A DNA stretch of 8,762 bases from CAYRIY01 sp964424335 (GCA_964424335.1 CAYRIY010000128.1:1-8762), one strand, 5' to 3'. Positions 1 to 5,710 are shown, numbered from the stretch's first letter. The notes: generated from the sequence alone by a model not told the origin. Translations and numbers: made by a program.

Positions 1-375
1 GCCAAGCGCGCTGACGACGGAGGGGAAGAAGTTTGCAATGTCGATTTCGGCGTCCCGCTCGATCATCGGGGCGAGATCCATCAACAGATCCTGGGCGGAC
101 GCTTCCGCAACCCATCTCGAGTCGAGCAGGACGATATCCGGCGGGATGCCGGCGGCGACCGAACTTATCAAGCGATCAAGGGTTCCCCAGTCCTGGTGGA
201 TCACCTCTACATCGATTCCCGTATCTTCGGTAAAGGCCCTAAAGTACGCCATCCAGTTCTCTGCGTCGTTGTGCGTCATGAGCTTGAGCGTTTGGGCGCT
301 GGCTCCTGCGCCCAAACACAATATCGCTGCGAGGAGAAACAAAACCGACTTCGTTGTACGGGTCAGCGAACGCAT
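1..375 (-). CDS. Sugar ABC transporter substrate-binding protein, N-terminal part (runs off left edge)
   Basis: The first 125 codons of a secreted solute-binding protein are visible; the rest lies beyond position 1. The ATG at 375-373 has a full AGGAGGA Shine-Dalgarno site at 392-386 with 10 nt spacing. Residues 1-27 form a signal peptide: basic MRSLTRTTK, a hydrophobic core, then an ASA-Q signal peptidase I site. The cysteine in AAILCLG is not in a good lipobox (L at -1, I at -2), so the protein looks soluble rather than lipid-anchored. The mature part begins TLKLMTHNDAENWMAYFRAF, followed by an IDVEVIHQDW segment and GIPPDIVLLD. This is the usual start of family 1 extracellular binding proteins for sugars (CUT1 type), with the first beta strand, first helix, and the pattern of a hydrophobic strand ending in D. 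It should deliver a carbohydrate to a membrane permease pair that would be encoded further left. It lies 87 nt downstream of the regulator and in the same direction. The exact sugar cannot be inferred. Confidence 0.85.
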   Translation of the reverse strand, partial: MRSLTRTTKSVLFLLAAILCLGAGASAQTLKLMTHNDAENWMAYFRAFTEDTGIDVEVIHQDWGTLDRLISSVAAGIPPDIVLLDSRWVAEASAQDLLMDLAPMIERDAEIDIANFFPSVVSALG

Positions 376-412
376 ATACACCTAGTCCTCCTTTGGGCTT
401 AATGGTCGACCG

Positions 413-422
413 TCACATGTGA
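413..422. promoter_or_regulatory. Perfect 10-bp palindrome TCACATGTGA upstream of the binding-protein gene
   Basis: TCACATGTGA lies in the 87-nt gap between the regulator stop and the binding-protein start, about 38 nt upstream of the ATG. On the minus strand it falls between a weak -35-like TTGCGA (428-423) and a weak -10-like CATTAA (404-399) with an 18-nt spacer, where a repressor site would be expected. A palindrome this short in this gap could be chance. It does not resemble the palindrome in front of the regulator gene at 1629-1650. Confidence 0.3.
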
Positions 423-462
423 TCGCAATGCGCGTCTTGCACTGGCGGGCTCGTGCGCGGCA

Positions 463-1593
463 TCACCTCCCAGTCCGTGCGGCGCCGGTTCGCTCGACCA
501 CCCGCGGAGGGGCGCACGAGCCACGCTCGATAAACGAGACCGGAATCACATGGCGCGTGCGGGCTCCATCCTCTCCTGACGCTTGTTGGAGAATGAGGTC
601 GACGGCCGCTTGTCCAAACTCGAACGGGGCGTAGTCGATTGCTGTGATTCCGGGGTGGCGCTCGCTTGTGCGCGAACTGTCGTCGAACGTGATAATGGAA
701 AGGTCGCCTGGAATGTCGATCCCCAAAATGCTTGCTTCGGTGACCAAGTTGGCAGCGACGTCACCGCTTGCTGCGATGACCGCTGTGTAATCATGGCGCC
801 CTCCCAAGAGCTGGGCGAGCGCTTGGTGCATCGTAGATTGCGTCCACTCGACCCGAGCAATGTGGGCATAAGAATGAAGACCGAGGGCGTCCATCGCAAG
901 CGTGTACCCCTGCTCGCGCTCTTGGTGAGCCGTGCTCTCAGGGTTTGACAGGCCCAGGTAGAGGATGCGGCGGTGGCCGAGCGCGTGCAGGCGCCGTACA
1001 GCCTGGTCTACGGCGGCCCGGTCGTCCAATGTTACGGATGGAGCGGGATGCTCGGGAATGAAACGGTTGAGGAGCACGTAGGGAAAGTGGCGGTTGTGCA
1101 AGTGGCGCACTTGATTCCAGGTGACGCCGCGCCACGTGAAAATAGCAAGCCCAAGCGTAGAAGGTTCCCGGGAAAGCCGGTTCAAGAATTCCGTTCGGCC
1201 GTCGCCTTGCTCGATCGACCGGCGCACGACGACATGTACACCCGCGGCCCGGGCGGCGCGGTCGATCCCGTCCCAGATTCTAAAGAAAAGCTCAGTGCCA
1301 GGGCTTGGCGAGTCCCCGATGGCAAACGCCGCGATAACGATGGTGTCCGGCTGGGAGGTCGACTCCGCAACGAACGTGCCCCGCGCCGGAATCCGCTTGA
1401 GGAGCCCCTCCCGGGCGAGGTCGAGAATCGCCGCCCGAACGGTCGTGCGGCTGATGTCGAGTTGTGCGCAGATTTCCATTTCGGTGGGGAGCATCATGCC
1501 AGGCGTGAGGCGAGCGGAGCGAATTTCCTCGCGAATCGCTTCGCGAAGCTGATGATGGAGAGGAATGGGCGAATCTTTATCGATCCAAAACAT
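463..1593 (-). CDS. GntR-family transcriptional regulator with LacI-type sugar-binding domain (AraR-like architecture)
   Basis: A 376-residue repressor-type regulator. Residues 8-76 form a GntR winged helix-turn-helix, with PIPLHHQLREAIREEI, then LPTEMEICAQLDISRTTVR and the wing GLLKRIPARGTFVAE. Residues from about 84 to 355 form a periplasmic-binding-like effector domain of LacI type. Its landmarks are FFRIWDGIDRAARAAGVHVVV, the VTLDD and GHRRILYLG segments, and DLSIITFDDS. This domain order is that of B. subtilis AraR, a repressor released by its sugar. The ATG at 1593 is chosen because homologues start near FWIDKDSPIPLHHQL. An in-frame TTG 36 nt upstream (1629-1627) lacks a Shine-Dalgarno site and overlaps the palindrome at 1629-1650. 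The ATG itself has only a weak GGGG stretch upstream. The gene is followed in the same direction by a sugar-binding protein, which it most likely controls. The C-terminal tail after FIERGSC is probably disordered. The inducer is unknown. Confidence 0.9.
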   Translation of the reverse strand: MFWIDKDSPIPLHHQLREAIREEIRSARLTPGMMLPTEMEICAQLDISRTTVRAAILDLAREGLLKRIPARGTFVAESTSQPDTIVIAAFAIGDSPSPGTELFFRIWDGIDRAARAAGVHVVVRRSIEQGDGRTEFLNRLSREPSTLGLAIFTWRGVTWNQVRHLHNRHFPYVLLNRFIPEHPAPSVTLDDRAAVDQAVRRLHALGHRRILYLGLSNPESTAHQEREQGYTLAMDALGLHSYAHIARVEWTQSTMHQALAQLLGGRHDYTAVIAASGDVAANLVTEASILGIDIPGDLSIITFDDSSRTSERHPGITAIDYAPFEFGQAAVDLILQQASGEDGARTRHVIPVSFIERGSCAPPRVVERTGAARTGR

Positions 1594-1628
1594 GCTGCGT
1601 GGCCCCAATCGCCTACCGTAATGCCGCA

Positions 1629-1650
1629 AATGTAGTTATGTTATTACATT
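1629..1650. promoter_or_regulatory. 22-bp imperfect palindrome, probable operator of the GntR/LacI-type regulator
   Basis: The arms AATGTA (1629-1634) and TACATT (1645-1650) are perfect inverted copies around a 10-bp centre, GTTATGTTAT. Two further symmetric pairs fall within the centre. The site begins 36 nt upstream of the regulator ATG, in an AT-rich island within otherwise GC-rich DNA. The TGTA/TACA half-sites resemble in kind the TGTAC-type half-sites of AraR operators, so autoregulation is the simplest reading. No convincing -35/-10 pair was identified on the minus strand here. Confidence 0.5.
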
Positions 1651-1678
1651 GGAAAAAGCGAACTCCTTTTTATTGCGG

Positions 1679-1709
1679 GAAAATTCTCGGTCCTTTTACG
1701 AGAGTTTTC
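1679..1709 (-). terminator. Hairpin with trailing T run, candidate terminator of the 1744-2346 XRE gene
   Basis: The arms 1679-1689 (GAAAATTCTCG) and 1699-1709 (CGAGAGTTTTC) pair over 11 positions with a single G-T wobble and a 9-nt loop. Read on the minus strand it begins 34 nt after the XRE stop codon and its 3' arm ends in TTTT. The stem is AT-rich at its base, so a modest terminator or a second protein-binding site are both possible. Confidence 0.35.
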
Positions 1710-1743
1710 TTATGCGCGATGCATGGGCGGGGTCGTGATGCGA

Positions 1744-2346
1744 TCAGCCCAGGCTGTCGATCGCTCGAGCTGCGAACGCCTGGAGCTCCGATTCGGGGAG
1801 TTTTGAAATCGACGCAGCGCTGTCGATGCCTCCCGCCTCGAGGACGGCGTTTAAGCCATGGAGCGCGATTAGATCGGACATCCGGTCGGAGAGGTCATCC
1901 GGCAGACGTTTCAACCAACCGTGCTCCTGAAGCAGTCTGCGCTTCCACTTGACGTTCAAGAGCTCGTCGATGTCCTCTTGATCCGAAGGCGAAAGGCCTG
2001 CGTACTTTCGCTCGCGCAACATGATTGCTTCGTCCTGAAGCACGGGGGGAGCGGCATAGGTTGACTGGGGCTCAACCAAGTACTGAACGGTGACGTTCAG
2101 CGCCGCGGCGAGTCGGTGGAGCACTTCCACGGAAGGATTGTCCCGCTGCCCGCTCTCAAGCTGGCTCAAGTAGCCGGGCGAGACCTTTGCGGTCCGGGCG
2201 AGTTCGTTCAACCCAAGCCCGCGCATCTCTCTTAAGTTGCGCACGCGCCGACCAAGCTGCAACCGACTTCGCTCCCTTTGGGGCAAGGGGAAGTGTTCGT
2301 CGTGGTGGTGTTCGCTATAGAGAACGATCCCTCCTTCAGCGATCAC
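1744..2346 (-). CDS. XRE-family transcriptional regulator, 200 aa
   Basis: A DNA-binding protein with a Cro/CI-type helix-turn-helix at about residues 32-90: LGRRVRNLREMRGLGLNELA, then VSPGYLSQLESGQRDNPSVE, then LHRLAAALNVTVQYLVEP. The C-terminal 100 residues carry no cupin or peptidase domain that I recognise. They are charged and helical (LSPSDQEDIDELLNVKWKRR) and end with LPESELQAFAARAIDSLG, perhaps a dimerisation or ligand region. The start is uncertain. GTG 2346-2344 opens the frame but has no Shine-Dalgarno site before it. Instead an excellent AAGGAGGG lies inside the frame at 2336-2329, with no NTG codon at a usable distance after it. The next in-frame start is TTG at 2286-2284, also without a site. 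Residues 1-25, including a histidine-rich SEHHHDEH stretch, may therefore not all be translated. The gene diverges from the two small XRE genes at 2466-2983 and may regulate itself or them. Confidence 0.85.
   Translation of the reverse strand: MIAEGGIVLYSEHHHDEHFPLPQRERSRLQLGRRVRNLREMRGLGLNELARTAKVSPGYLSQLESGQRDNPSVEVLHRLAAALNVTVQYLVEPQSTYAAPPVLQDEAIMLRERKYAGLSPSDQEDIDELLNVKWKRRLLQEHGWLKRLPDDLSDRMSDLIALHGLNAVLEAGGIDSAASISKLPESELQAFAARAIDSLG
2329..2336 (-). promoter_or_regulatory. Strong Shine-Dalgarno-like AAGGAGGG inside the start of the XRE gene
   Basis: The sequence AAGGAGGG lies 8-15 nt after the G of the GTG start (2346). Downstream of it the frame reads ATC GTT CTC TAT, with no ATG, GTG or TTG within 20 nt. 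It could be chance, a regulatory ribosome standby site, or the site for a non-canonical start. It makes the 5' end of this gene the least certain in the window. Confidence 0.3.
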
Positions 2347-2353
2347 GCGAAAA

Positions 2354-2369
2354 TCTGTAGTGTTACAGA
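2354..2369. promoter_or_regulatory. Perfect palindrome TCTGTA-GTGT-TACAGA, candidate XRE operator
   Basis: Two perfect 6-bp inverted arms are separated by 4 bp, 8 bp upstream of the GTG start of the minus-strand XRE gene. Sites of 14-16 bp of this form are typical of Cro/CI-type dimers. Its position at the 5' end of the minus-strand gene points to autorepression. It has different half-sites from the inverted repeat at 2392-2412, so the two sites may serve different regulators. Confidence 0.45.
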
Positions 2370-2391
2370 ATGCAAGCCGTTCTAAATAGCA

Positions 2392-2412
2392 AATGATTTA
2401 GTGACAATCATT
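2392..2412. promoter_or_regulatory. Perfect inverted repeat AATGATT-N7-AATCATT overlapping the -35 box
   Basis: The 7-bp arms at 2392-2398 and 2406-2412 are exact inverted copies with a 7-bp centre. The right arm and centre cover the -35 element GTGACA of the plus-strand promoter, so a bound protein would block RNA polymerase. The likely ligands are the XRE proteins encoded on either side. A further partial half-site (TCGATT) follows at 2412-2417. Confidence 0.5.
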
Positions 2413-2429
2413 CGATTCTTTGGTACACT
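2401..2429 (+). promoter_or_regulatory. Sigma-A-type promoter of the small XRE operon
   Basis: The -35 is GTGACA (2401-2406, 5 of 6 to TTGACA), the spacer is exactly 17 nt, and the -10 is TACACT (2424-2429, 4 of 6) with an extended TGG just before it. Transcription should start near 2436, giving a leader of about 30 nt. The leader contains a short CTCCT/AGGAG hairpin (2428-2442), partly upstream of the start point. Confidence 0.6.
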
Positions 2430-2465
2430 CCTCGACAAGGAGCGAAAACCAGAGGTGCCTCGTTG

Positions 2466-2729
2466 ATGAACCGCGTACGCGAGTTTCGCCGAAGCAAGGG
2501 TTGGAGTCTTGCCCGCCTGGCACGTGAAAGTTTCGTGTCAAAGAGCCACCTTTCCAGTATTGAGCGGGGAAAAAAGGAGCCCACGATCTCTGTCGCTCGG
2601 CGCATCGCAGGAGCGCTCGGGTCAAATCTCGACCAGGTTTTTCCGGCGTTGCCCGCGGATGGAGGCCGCAGCGAATCGGTGGCGGCGGCGGGTGATCAAA
2701 AGTCCGGCGAGGCGCCAAGCAAACTTTAG
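2466..2729 (+). CDS. Small XRE-family DNA-binding protein, 87 aa
   Basis: Nearly the whole protein is one Cro/CI helix-turn-helix. It begins MNRVREFRRSKGWSLARLAR, continues SFVSKSHLSSIERGKKEPTI and closes with ARRIAGALGSNLDQVFPAL. A 25-residue tail rich in Gly, Ser, Ala and Glu follows. There is no effector or dimerisation domain, as in small phage- or plasmid-type regulators. The ATG at 2466 is preferred because AGAGGTG (2451-2457) lies 8 nt upstream; a TTG immediately before it (2463) is an alternative. The gene is first in a two-gene unit with the next XRE gene, and 17 nt separate them. A promoter with an inverted repeat across its -35 box lies directly upstream, so autorepression is likely. 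The target genes beyond this operon cannot be told. Confidence 0.85.
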   Translation: MNRVREFRRSKGWSLARLARESFVSKSHLSSIERGKKEPTISVARRIAGALGSNLDQVFPALPADGGRSESVAAAGDQKSGEAPSKL

Positions 2730-2746
2730 GGGGAGGACGATGTACC

Positions 2747-2983
2747 GTGAGCGAGATCTTGGACATAGTCGACGAGGGAAATCGGGAAAGCGCAGCAGAG
2801 CGCCTCGGGCGGTTGGTGCGCGAAGCTCGCAAGGCTCGAGGCATGACGCAGGCGGACCTGGCAGGAGAGGAGTTCACCGCAAGCTTTATTAGTCAAGTCG
2901 AGCGGGGGCTCACCGCTCCGTCGCTCAAATCCCTCCGCATCATTGCAAGTCGCCTGGGCCTTCCCATGCGCCATTTCCTTTAG
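2747..2983 (+). CDS. Very short XRE-family protein, 78 aa, possibly a truncated regulator
   Basis: Residues 18-78 form a helix-turn-helix: RLGRLVREARKARGMTQADL, EEFTASFISQVERGLTAPSL and IIASRLGLPMRHFL. The last segment is how the DNA-binding domain ends in larger regulators of the kind that carry a long C-terminal TPR array, and here the protein stops right there. It may be a stand-alone domain or the remnant of a longer gene. The GTG at 2747 is chosen because GGGGAGG (2730-2736) lies 10 nt upstream. An ATG at 2740 is only 3 nt from that site and opens another frame. The gene is cotranscribed with the preceding XRE gene. Its TAG (2981-2983) overlaps the TAA of the convergent ATPase gene (2982-2980), so no terminator fits between them. 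The sequence differs clearly from the neighbouring XRE proteins, so this is not a recent duplication. Confidence 0.75.
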   Translation: MSEILDIVDEGNRESAAERLGRLVREARKARGMTQADLAGEEFTASFISQVERGLTAPSLKSLRIIASRLGLPMRHFL

Positions 2984-3957
2984 CCGGTGTACATCCGCTC
3001 GATCACGGTTTCGATGTTTGGCTCCGACATGTGGACATCCCGGAGCTCGCCAAATTGGCTGAGGCGAGCGATGACTTCGCCCGCGGTGCACGCGGTCCGG
3101 TCAAATGCGACGGTCACAACCGCCCCTGCCTGCTCGACAACATTCCACGGTCCAATCGGTGAAGATGCGGGCGCTGTCGCGTACTCGACCGTGAGGAGGG
3201 TAGGGGCGCCGAGGCTCGTGCGAAGATGGTCGATGTCGCCGTCAAAGACGAGACGCCCGTGGTTGATCACGATGACCCGGGAGCAAAGTTGCTCGATGTC
3301 GTCCATGTCGTGGGTGGTGAGGAGGATCGTGACGCCTTCCTTGCGATTGATCTCGCGCAAAAAGCGGCGAATGCCGGACTTAGCTACAACGTCGAGACCG
3401 ATCGTCGGCTCATCGAGGAAGACGACCGAGGGGCGGTGTAGGAGCGCCGCTGCAAGGTCGGCCCGCATGCGTTGGCCGAGCGATAGTTTTCGCACCGGGA
3501 CGTCCAAGAATGGGCCGATCTCCAACGTCTCGTCAAAGGTGCGCATCGACCGCTGCAAGTCTGGGCCGCTCACTCGGTACATAGCGGCCAATAGTTCGAG
3601 CGAGTCCCGCACCGGGAGGTCCCACCAAAGCTGTGTCCGCTGGCCAAAAACGACGCCCATCCTGCGGGCGACCTCTTTGCGATTGTGCTGCGGGCTCATC
3701 CCCGCGACCCGGATCTCGCCCGAAGTCGGGTGGAGGATGCCTGTCATCATCTTGATCGTCGTCGATTTGCCGGCGCCGTTTGGCCCAAGGTACCCGACAA
3801 AGGAGCCCTCTTCGATGGTAAAGGAGATGTCGTCGACGGCGACGATGTCGCGGCCTTCATTGGAAAAGAGTCCTCGCACAGTATTCCAAAACCCCTGGCG
3901 AGCTTTGGCGACGCGAAATCGCTTGGTCACGTTTTTGGTTTCGATGGTCGGCTGCAT
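2980..3957 (-). CDS. ABC-2 exporter ATP-binding protein (NatA-like), 325 aa
   Basis: The motor subunit of an ABC-type exporter. Walker A GPNGAGKST is at residues 58-66, the Q-loop glutamine near 106 (VVFGQ), the signature LSLGQ at 158-162, Walker B VVFLDEP at 178-184 with catalytic E183, and the H-loop TTHD with H216. An N-terminal extension, FRVAKARQGFWNTVRGLF, precedes the D/E-rich strand. This is typical of ATPases paired with DUF990 permeases. A C-terminal domain of about 85 residues follows NHGRLVFDGD and may touch the permeases. The ATG is preceded by an excellent GGAGGTGAT. The gene is third in an operon: the stop of permease 4009-4803 lies 51 nt upstream. All catalytic motifs look intact. 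The substrate is unknown. Related sets have been linked to sodium, drug or viologen export, but that is family knowledge and not visible here. Confidence 0.93.
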   Translation of the reverse strand: MQPTIETKNVTKRFRVAKARQGFWNTVRGLFSNEGRDIVAVDDISFTIEEGSFVGYLGPNGAGKSTTIKMMTGILHPTSGEIRVAGMSPQHNRKEVARRMGVVFGQRTQLWWDLPVRDSLELLAAMYRVSGPDLQRSMRTFDETLEIGPFLDVPVRKLSLGQRMRADLAAALLHRPSVVFLDEPTIGLDVVAKSGIRRFLREINRKEGVTILLTTHDMDDIEQLCSRVIVINHGRLVFDGDIDHLRTSLGAPTLLTVEYATAPASSPIGPWNVVEQAGAVVTVAFDRTACTAGEVIARLSQFGELRDVHMSEPNIETVIERMYTG

Positions 3958-4008
3958 GTCATCACCTCCGAAGTACGAGCGTCTTCAAACAATGAGCGCG
4001 CTGTGATC

Positions 4009-4803
4009 TCAACTTCCGGTGCTGTGGTAGTGCCGCTCGCCATACCGCCAAAACGAGTAGGCCACCGTGAGGCAGATGCACGCGGCGATGGGCGATGAGG
4101 CGAGGCTCCACACGGAGCCGCCCTTGCCAAGCAGATACTGGACGGGTACGAAGTTGATGAACGCGACGGGAAGGATGCTCGAAAGTAAACCTTTTAGCCA
4201 ACCGGGAAAGACGGTGAGCGGATATTGGCTTGCCGTGATTGGAGCAAACATCGTAAACGTCTGCAAATCGTCCGATCGGCCGATCCAAAAAGCGAATGTC
4301 GCTGTTGCCAGCGATATCGAAAAGGCAATCAGCGTGCCGATCGCCGCAAGCCCAAGCATGATGAGCACGTCGGTCCAGCCAATGCGACCGGCCGCCAGCA
4401 AGTGATTGGTCGAGATCCAAAAGACGACGAAGCCTTGCAGGGCGCCGCCCAGCTTTCGCAGTTCCAGGTTGCGGCTAAGGAGCACCATGAGCGTCGGCCA
4501 TGGGCGAATCAGGAGCGAATCGAACGTTCCCTGAATGATATAAGCCTCAAAGTCGTGCAGTTCAGGCGCCAAAGTCCGGTAAAGGGACATCGCGATCCAA
4601 GACATGCCGTAGAGGATCCCGATCTCGTAGATGGTCCAACCGGCAATCTCCGGAAATCGCAGCATGATCGCCGCCAGCAGCGCGAAATCGACGGACTGTA
4701 GGATCGCATCGAAGAAAAGGCTTACGAGAAAGTCTACCTTGTACTGCATCTGCGCGCGCAAGGAAGCGGAGACGAGTTGCACGTAAAGTCGGATCGCCGC
4801 CAC
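4009..4803 (-). CDS. ABC-2 type permease, DUF990-like, second of the pair, 264 aa
   Basis: A membrane subunit of the exporter with about six hydrophobic segments, near residues 25-50, 56-76, 103-132, 145-175, 185-215 and 230-252. The segment QGTFDSLLIRPWPTLMVLL is characteristic of DUF990-like ABC-2 permeases. The open frame continues upstream to 5184, but that stretch reads the preceding permease out of frame and is not real. The chosen start is GTG 4803-4801, with AGGAGG (4817-4812) 8 nt upstream. A second GTG two codons earlier (4809) is only 2 nt from that site. It follows permease 4872-5678 after 68 nt and precedes the ATPase by 51 nt. The order permease, permease, ATPase on one strand implies one heteromeric transporter. 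Confidence 0.88.
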   Translation of the reverse strand: MAAIRLYVQLVSASLRAQMQYKVDFLVSLFFDAILQSVDFALLAAIMLRFPEIAGWTIYEIGILYGMSWIAMSLYRTLAPELHDFEAYIIQGTFDSLLIRPWPTLMVLLSRNLELRKLGGALQGFVVFWISTNHLLAAGRIGWTDVLIMLGLAAIGTLIAFSISLATATFAFWIGRSDDLQTFTMFAPITASQYPLTVFPGWLKGLLSSILPVAFINFVPVQYLLGKGGSVWSLASSPIAACICLTVAYSFWRYGERHYHSTGS

Positions 4804-4843
4804 GGACACGGCCTCCTTTCGCCAATGGTCGCGGCCTCGAGCT

Positions 4844-4876
4844 GGAGGGTGACAGTTAGGAGCGGCCCTCCCTAAC
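4844..4876 (-). other. Interlocking inverted repeats between the two permease genes (possible RNA structure)
   Basis: Read as minus-strand RNA, GTTAGG (4876-4871) can pair with CCTAAC (4860-4855), and GGAGGG (4871-4866) can pair with CCCTCC (4849-4844). The order of arms is that of an H-type pseudoknot, or of two mutually exclusive hairpins. It overlaps the stop codon of the first permease and ends 27 nt before the Shine-Dalgarno site of the second. It could tune relative expression of the two permeases. With no nucleotide between the first two arms a true pseudoknot may be strained, and chance is possible. Confidence 0.25.
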
Positions 4877-5678
4877 CCCCCTGCACCTCGAGTTTTCGAC
4901 GTGCGAAGTGGGTCATGGTCCGGCAGATCACGGTGAGCGCCAGCGACCAAAAAATCGGCCAGAGGAGCGCTTCGGCGCCGGAGAGTTCGAGGTAGATTCG
5001 CGCCGGGTAATACTGCAGCGCCGCAAATGGAGAGGCCGCTGCGATCGGCGCCAGCGCCCCAGGGAGCAAGTCGACGGGCACCATAAAGCCGGAGAGGCCA
5101 AAATGCGCCGCATGGAGAAATTGAATCGCCCACTGAGATCGGATCGTCCAAAACCCGGAGAGGCCCGTAATGTAATGGAGGCACAGCCCGACGTACGCGG
5201 CCAATATGATTGACGCAAACAACAGCGCATATGTCTCAGGGCGACTCGGCACGTGCACGCCGACCGCGAGCGAAAAGACGACCGCAAGCGGCAAAGTGCG
5301 AAACCAAAAGCTGTACCAGACGTTGCCGAGCTCTCTGGTGACGCTCATCGCATGAAAGTCGATCGGGCGCATCATCTCGATGCTGATCGCTCCTGTGCGA
5401 ATTGCGTCTGGAATGCCGAGCCCGTTTTGCCGAAAGATCGTGATCCAGAGCATCGACTGGTTAAAGGCCACGTATTGCGCGAAATGGATCGCCGAGTAGT
5501 CGCCCGTCCCGCCGCTTGCCGTAGCCGCCTGCCAAATTGCGACGTAGATAAAGCCGAAAATGATGCTCGCTATGTTGGTGACCACGTGCGAAGCGCGGTA
5601 TTGCAAGTTGCGGCGAAACGCCTTTTGTGCGAGCAAGGCAAAGACGCGCATGCCGTTTGCCGCGTTGATCGATCCCAC
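4872..5678 (-). CDS. ABC-2 type permease, DUF990-like, first of the pair, 268 aa
   Basis: A membrane subunit of the exporter. Hydrophobic segments lie near residues 33-53 (NIASIIFGFIYVAIW), 65-82, 122-142, 147-171, 184-215 and 233-254. The loop AIRTGAISIEMMRPIDFHAM corresponds to the G...RP motif in the partner permease and identifies the same superfamily. The N-terminus is short and cytoplasmic (FRRNLQYRAS), with no signal peptide. The GTG at 5678 has AGGCGGTGG upstream as its likely ribosome site. A later ATG at residue 10 (5651) has none. It is the first gene of the exporter operon and is transcribed from a promoter with a perfect TATAAT at 5716-5711, divergently from the secreted-protein gene at 5866. 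The substrate is unknown. Confidence 0.88.
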   Translation of the reverse strand: MGSINAANGMRVFALLAQKAFRRNLQYRASHVVTNIASIIFGFIYVAIWQAATASGGTGDYSAIHFAQYVAFNQSMLWITIFRQNGLGIPDAIRTGAISIEMMRPIDFHAMSVTRELGNVWYSFWFRTLPLAVVFSLAVGVHVPSRPETYALLFASIILAAYVGLCLHYITGLSGFWTIRSQWAIQFLHAAHFGLSGFMVPVDLLPGALAPIAAASPFAALQYYPARIYLELSGAEALLWPIFWSLALTVICRTMTHFARRKLEVQGG

Positions 5679-5710
5679 GTTCGTCCACCGCCTAAAAAAT
5701 CGAGACCTCC

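Noticed and set aside
973..1635. 220-codon plus-strand frame opposite the GntR/LacI-type regulator
   Set aside because: Antisense shadow in GC-rich DNA, with no ribosome site and no recognisable domain. The minus-strand regulator is unambiguous.
2428..2442. CTCCT-CGACA-AGGAG hairpin in the XRE operon leader as a ribosome-site switch
   Set aside because: The stem is only 5 bp, part of it lies upstream of the expected transcription start, and the ribosome site actually used is a different one at 2451-2457.
2398..2877. 159-codon minus-strand frame across the two small XRE genes
   Set aside because: It runs antisense to two genes with clear helix-turn-helix domains, and its start has no support.
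2740..2892. ATG at 2740 as the start of the gene after the first small XRE gene
   Set aside because: It lies 3 nt from the ribosome site and opens a frame encoding an Arg-rich peptide without a domain. GTG 2747 opens the helix-turn-helix frame.
2987..4006. 339-codon plus-strand frame opposite the ATPase gene
   Set aside because: It is an antisense shadow of a gene with complete ABC motifs. Its product is Ser/Arg-rich and resembles nothing.
4804..5184. N-terminal extension of the second permease gene to 5184 (391 aa frame)
   Set aside because: The extra 127 codons read the first permease out of frame, give a Pro/Arg-rich non-membrane peptide, and leave the good AGGAGG-GTG start at 4803 unused.
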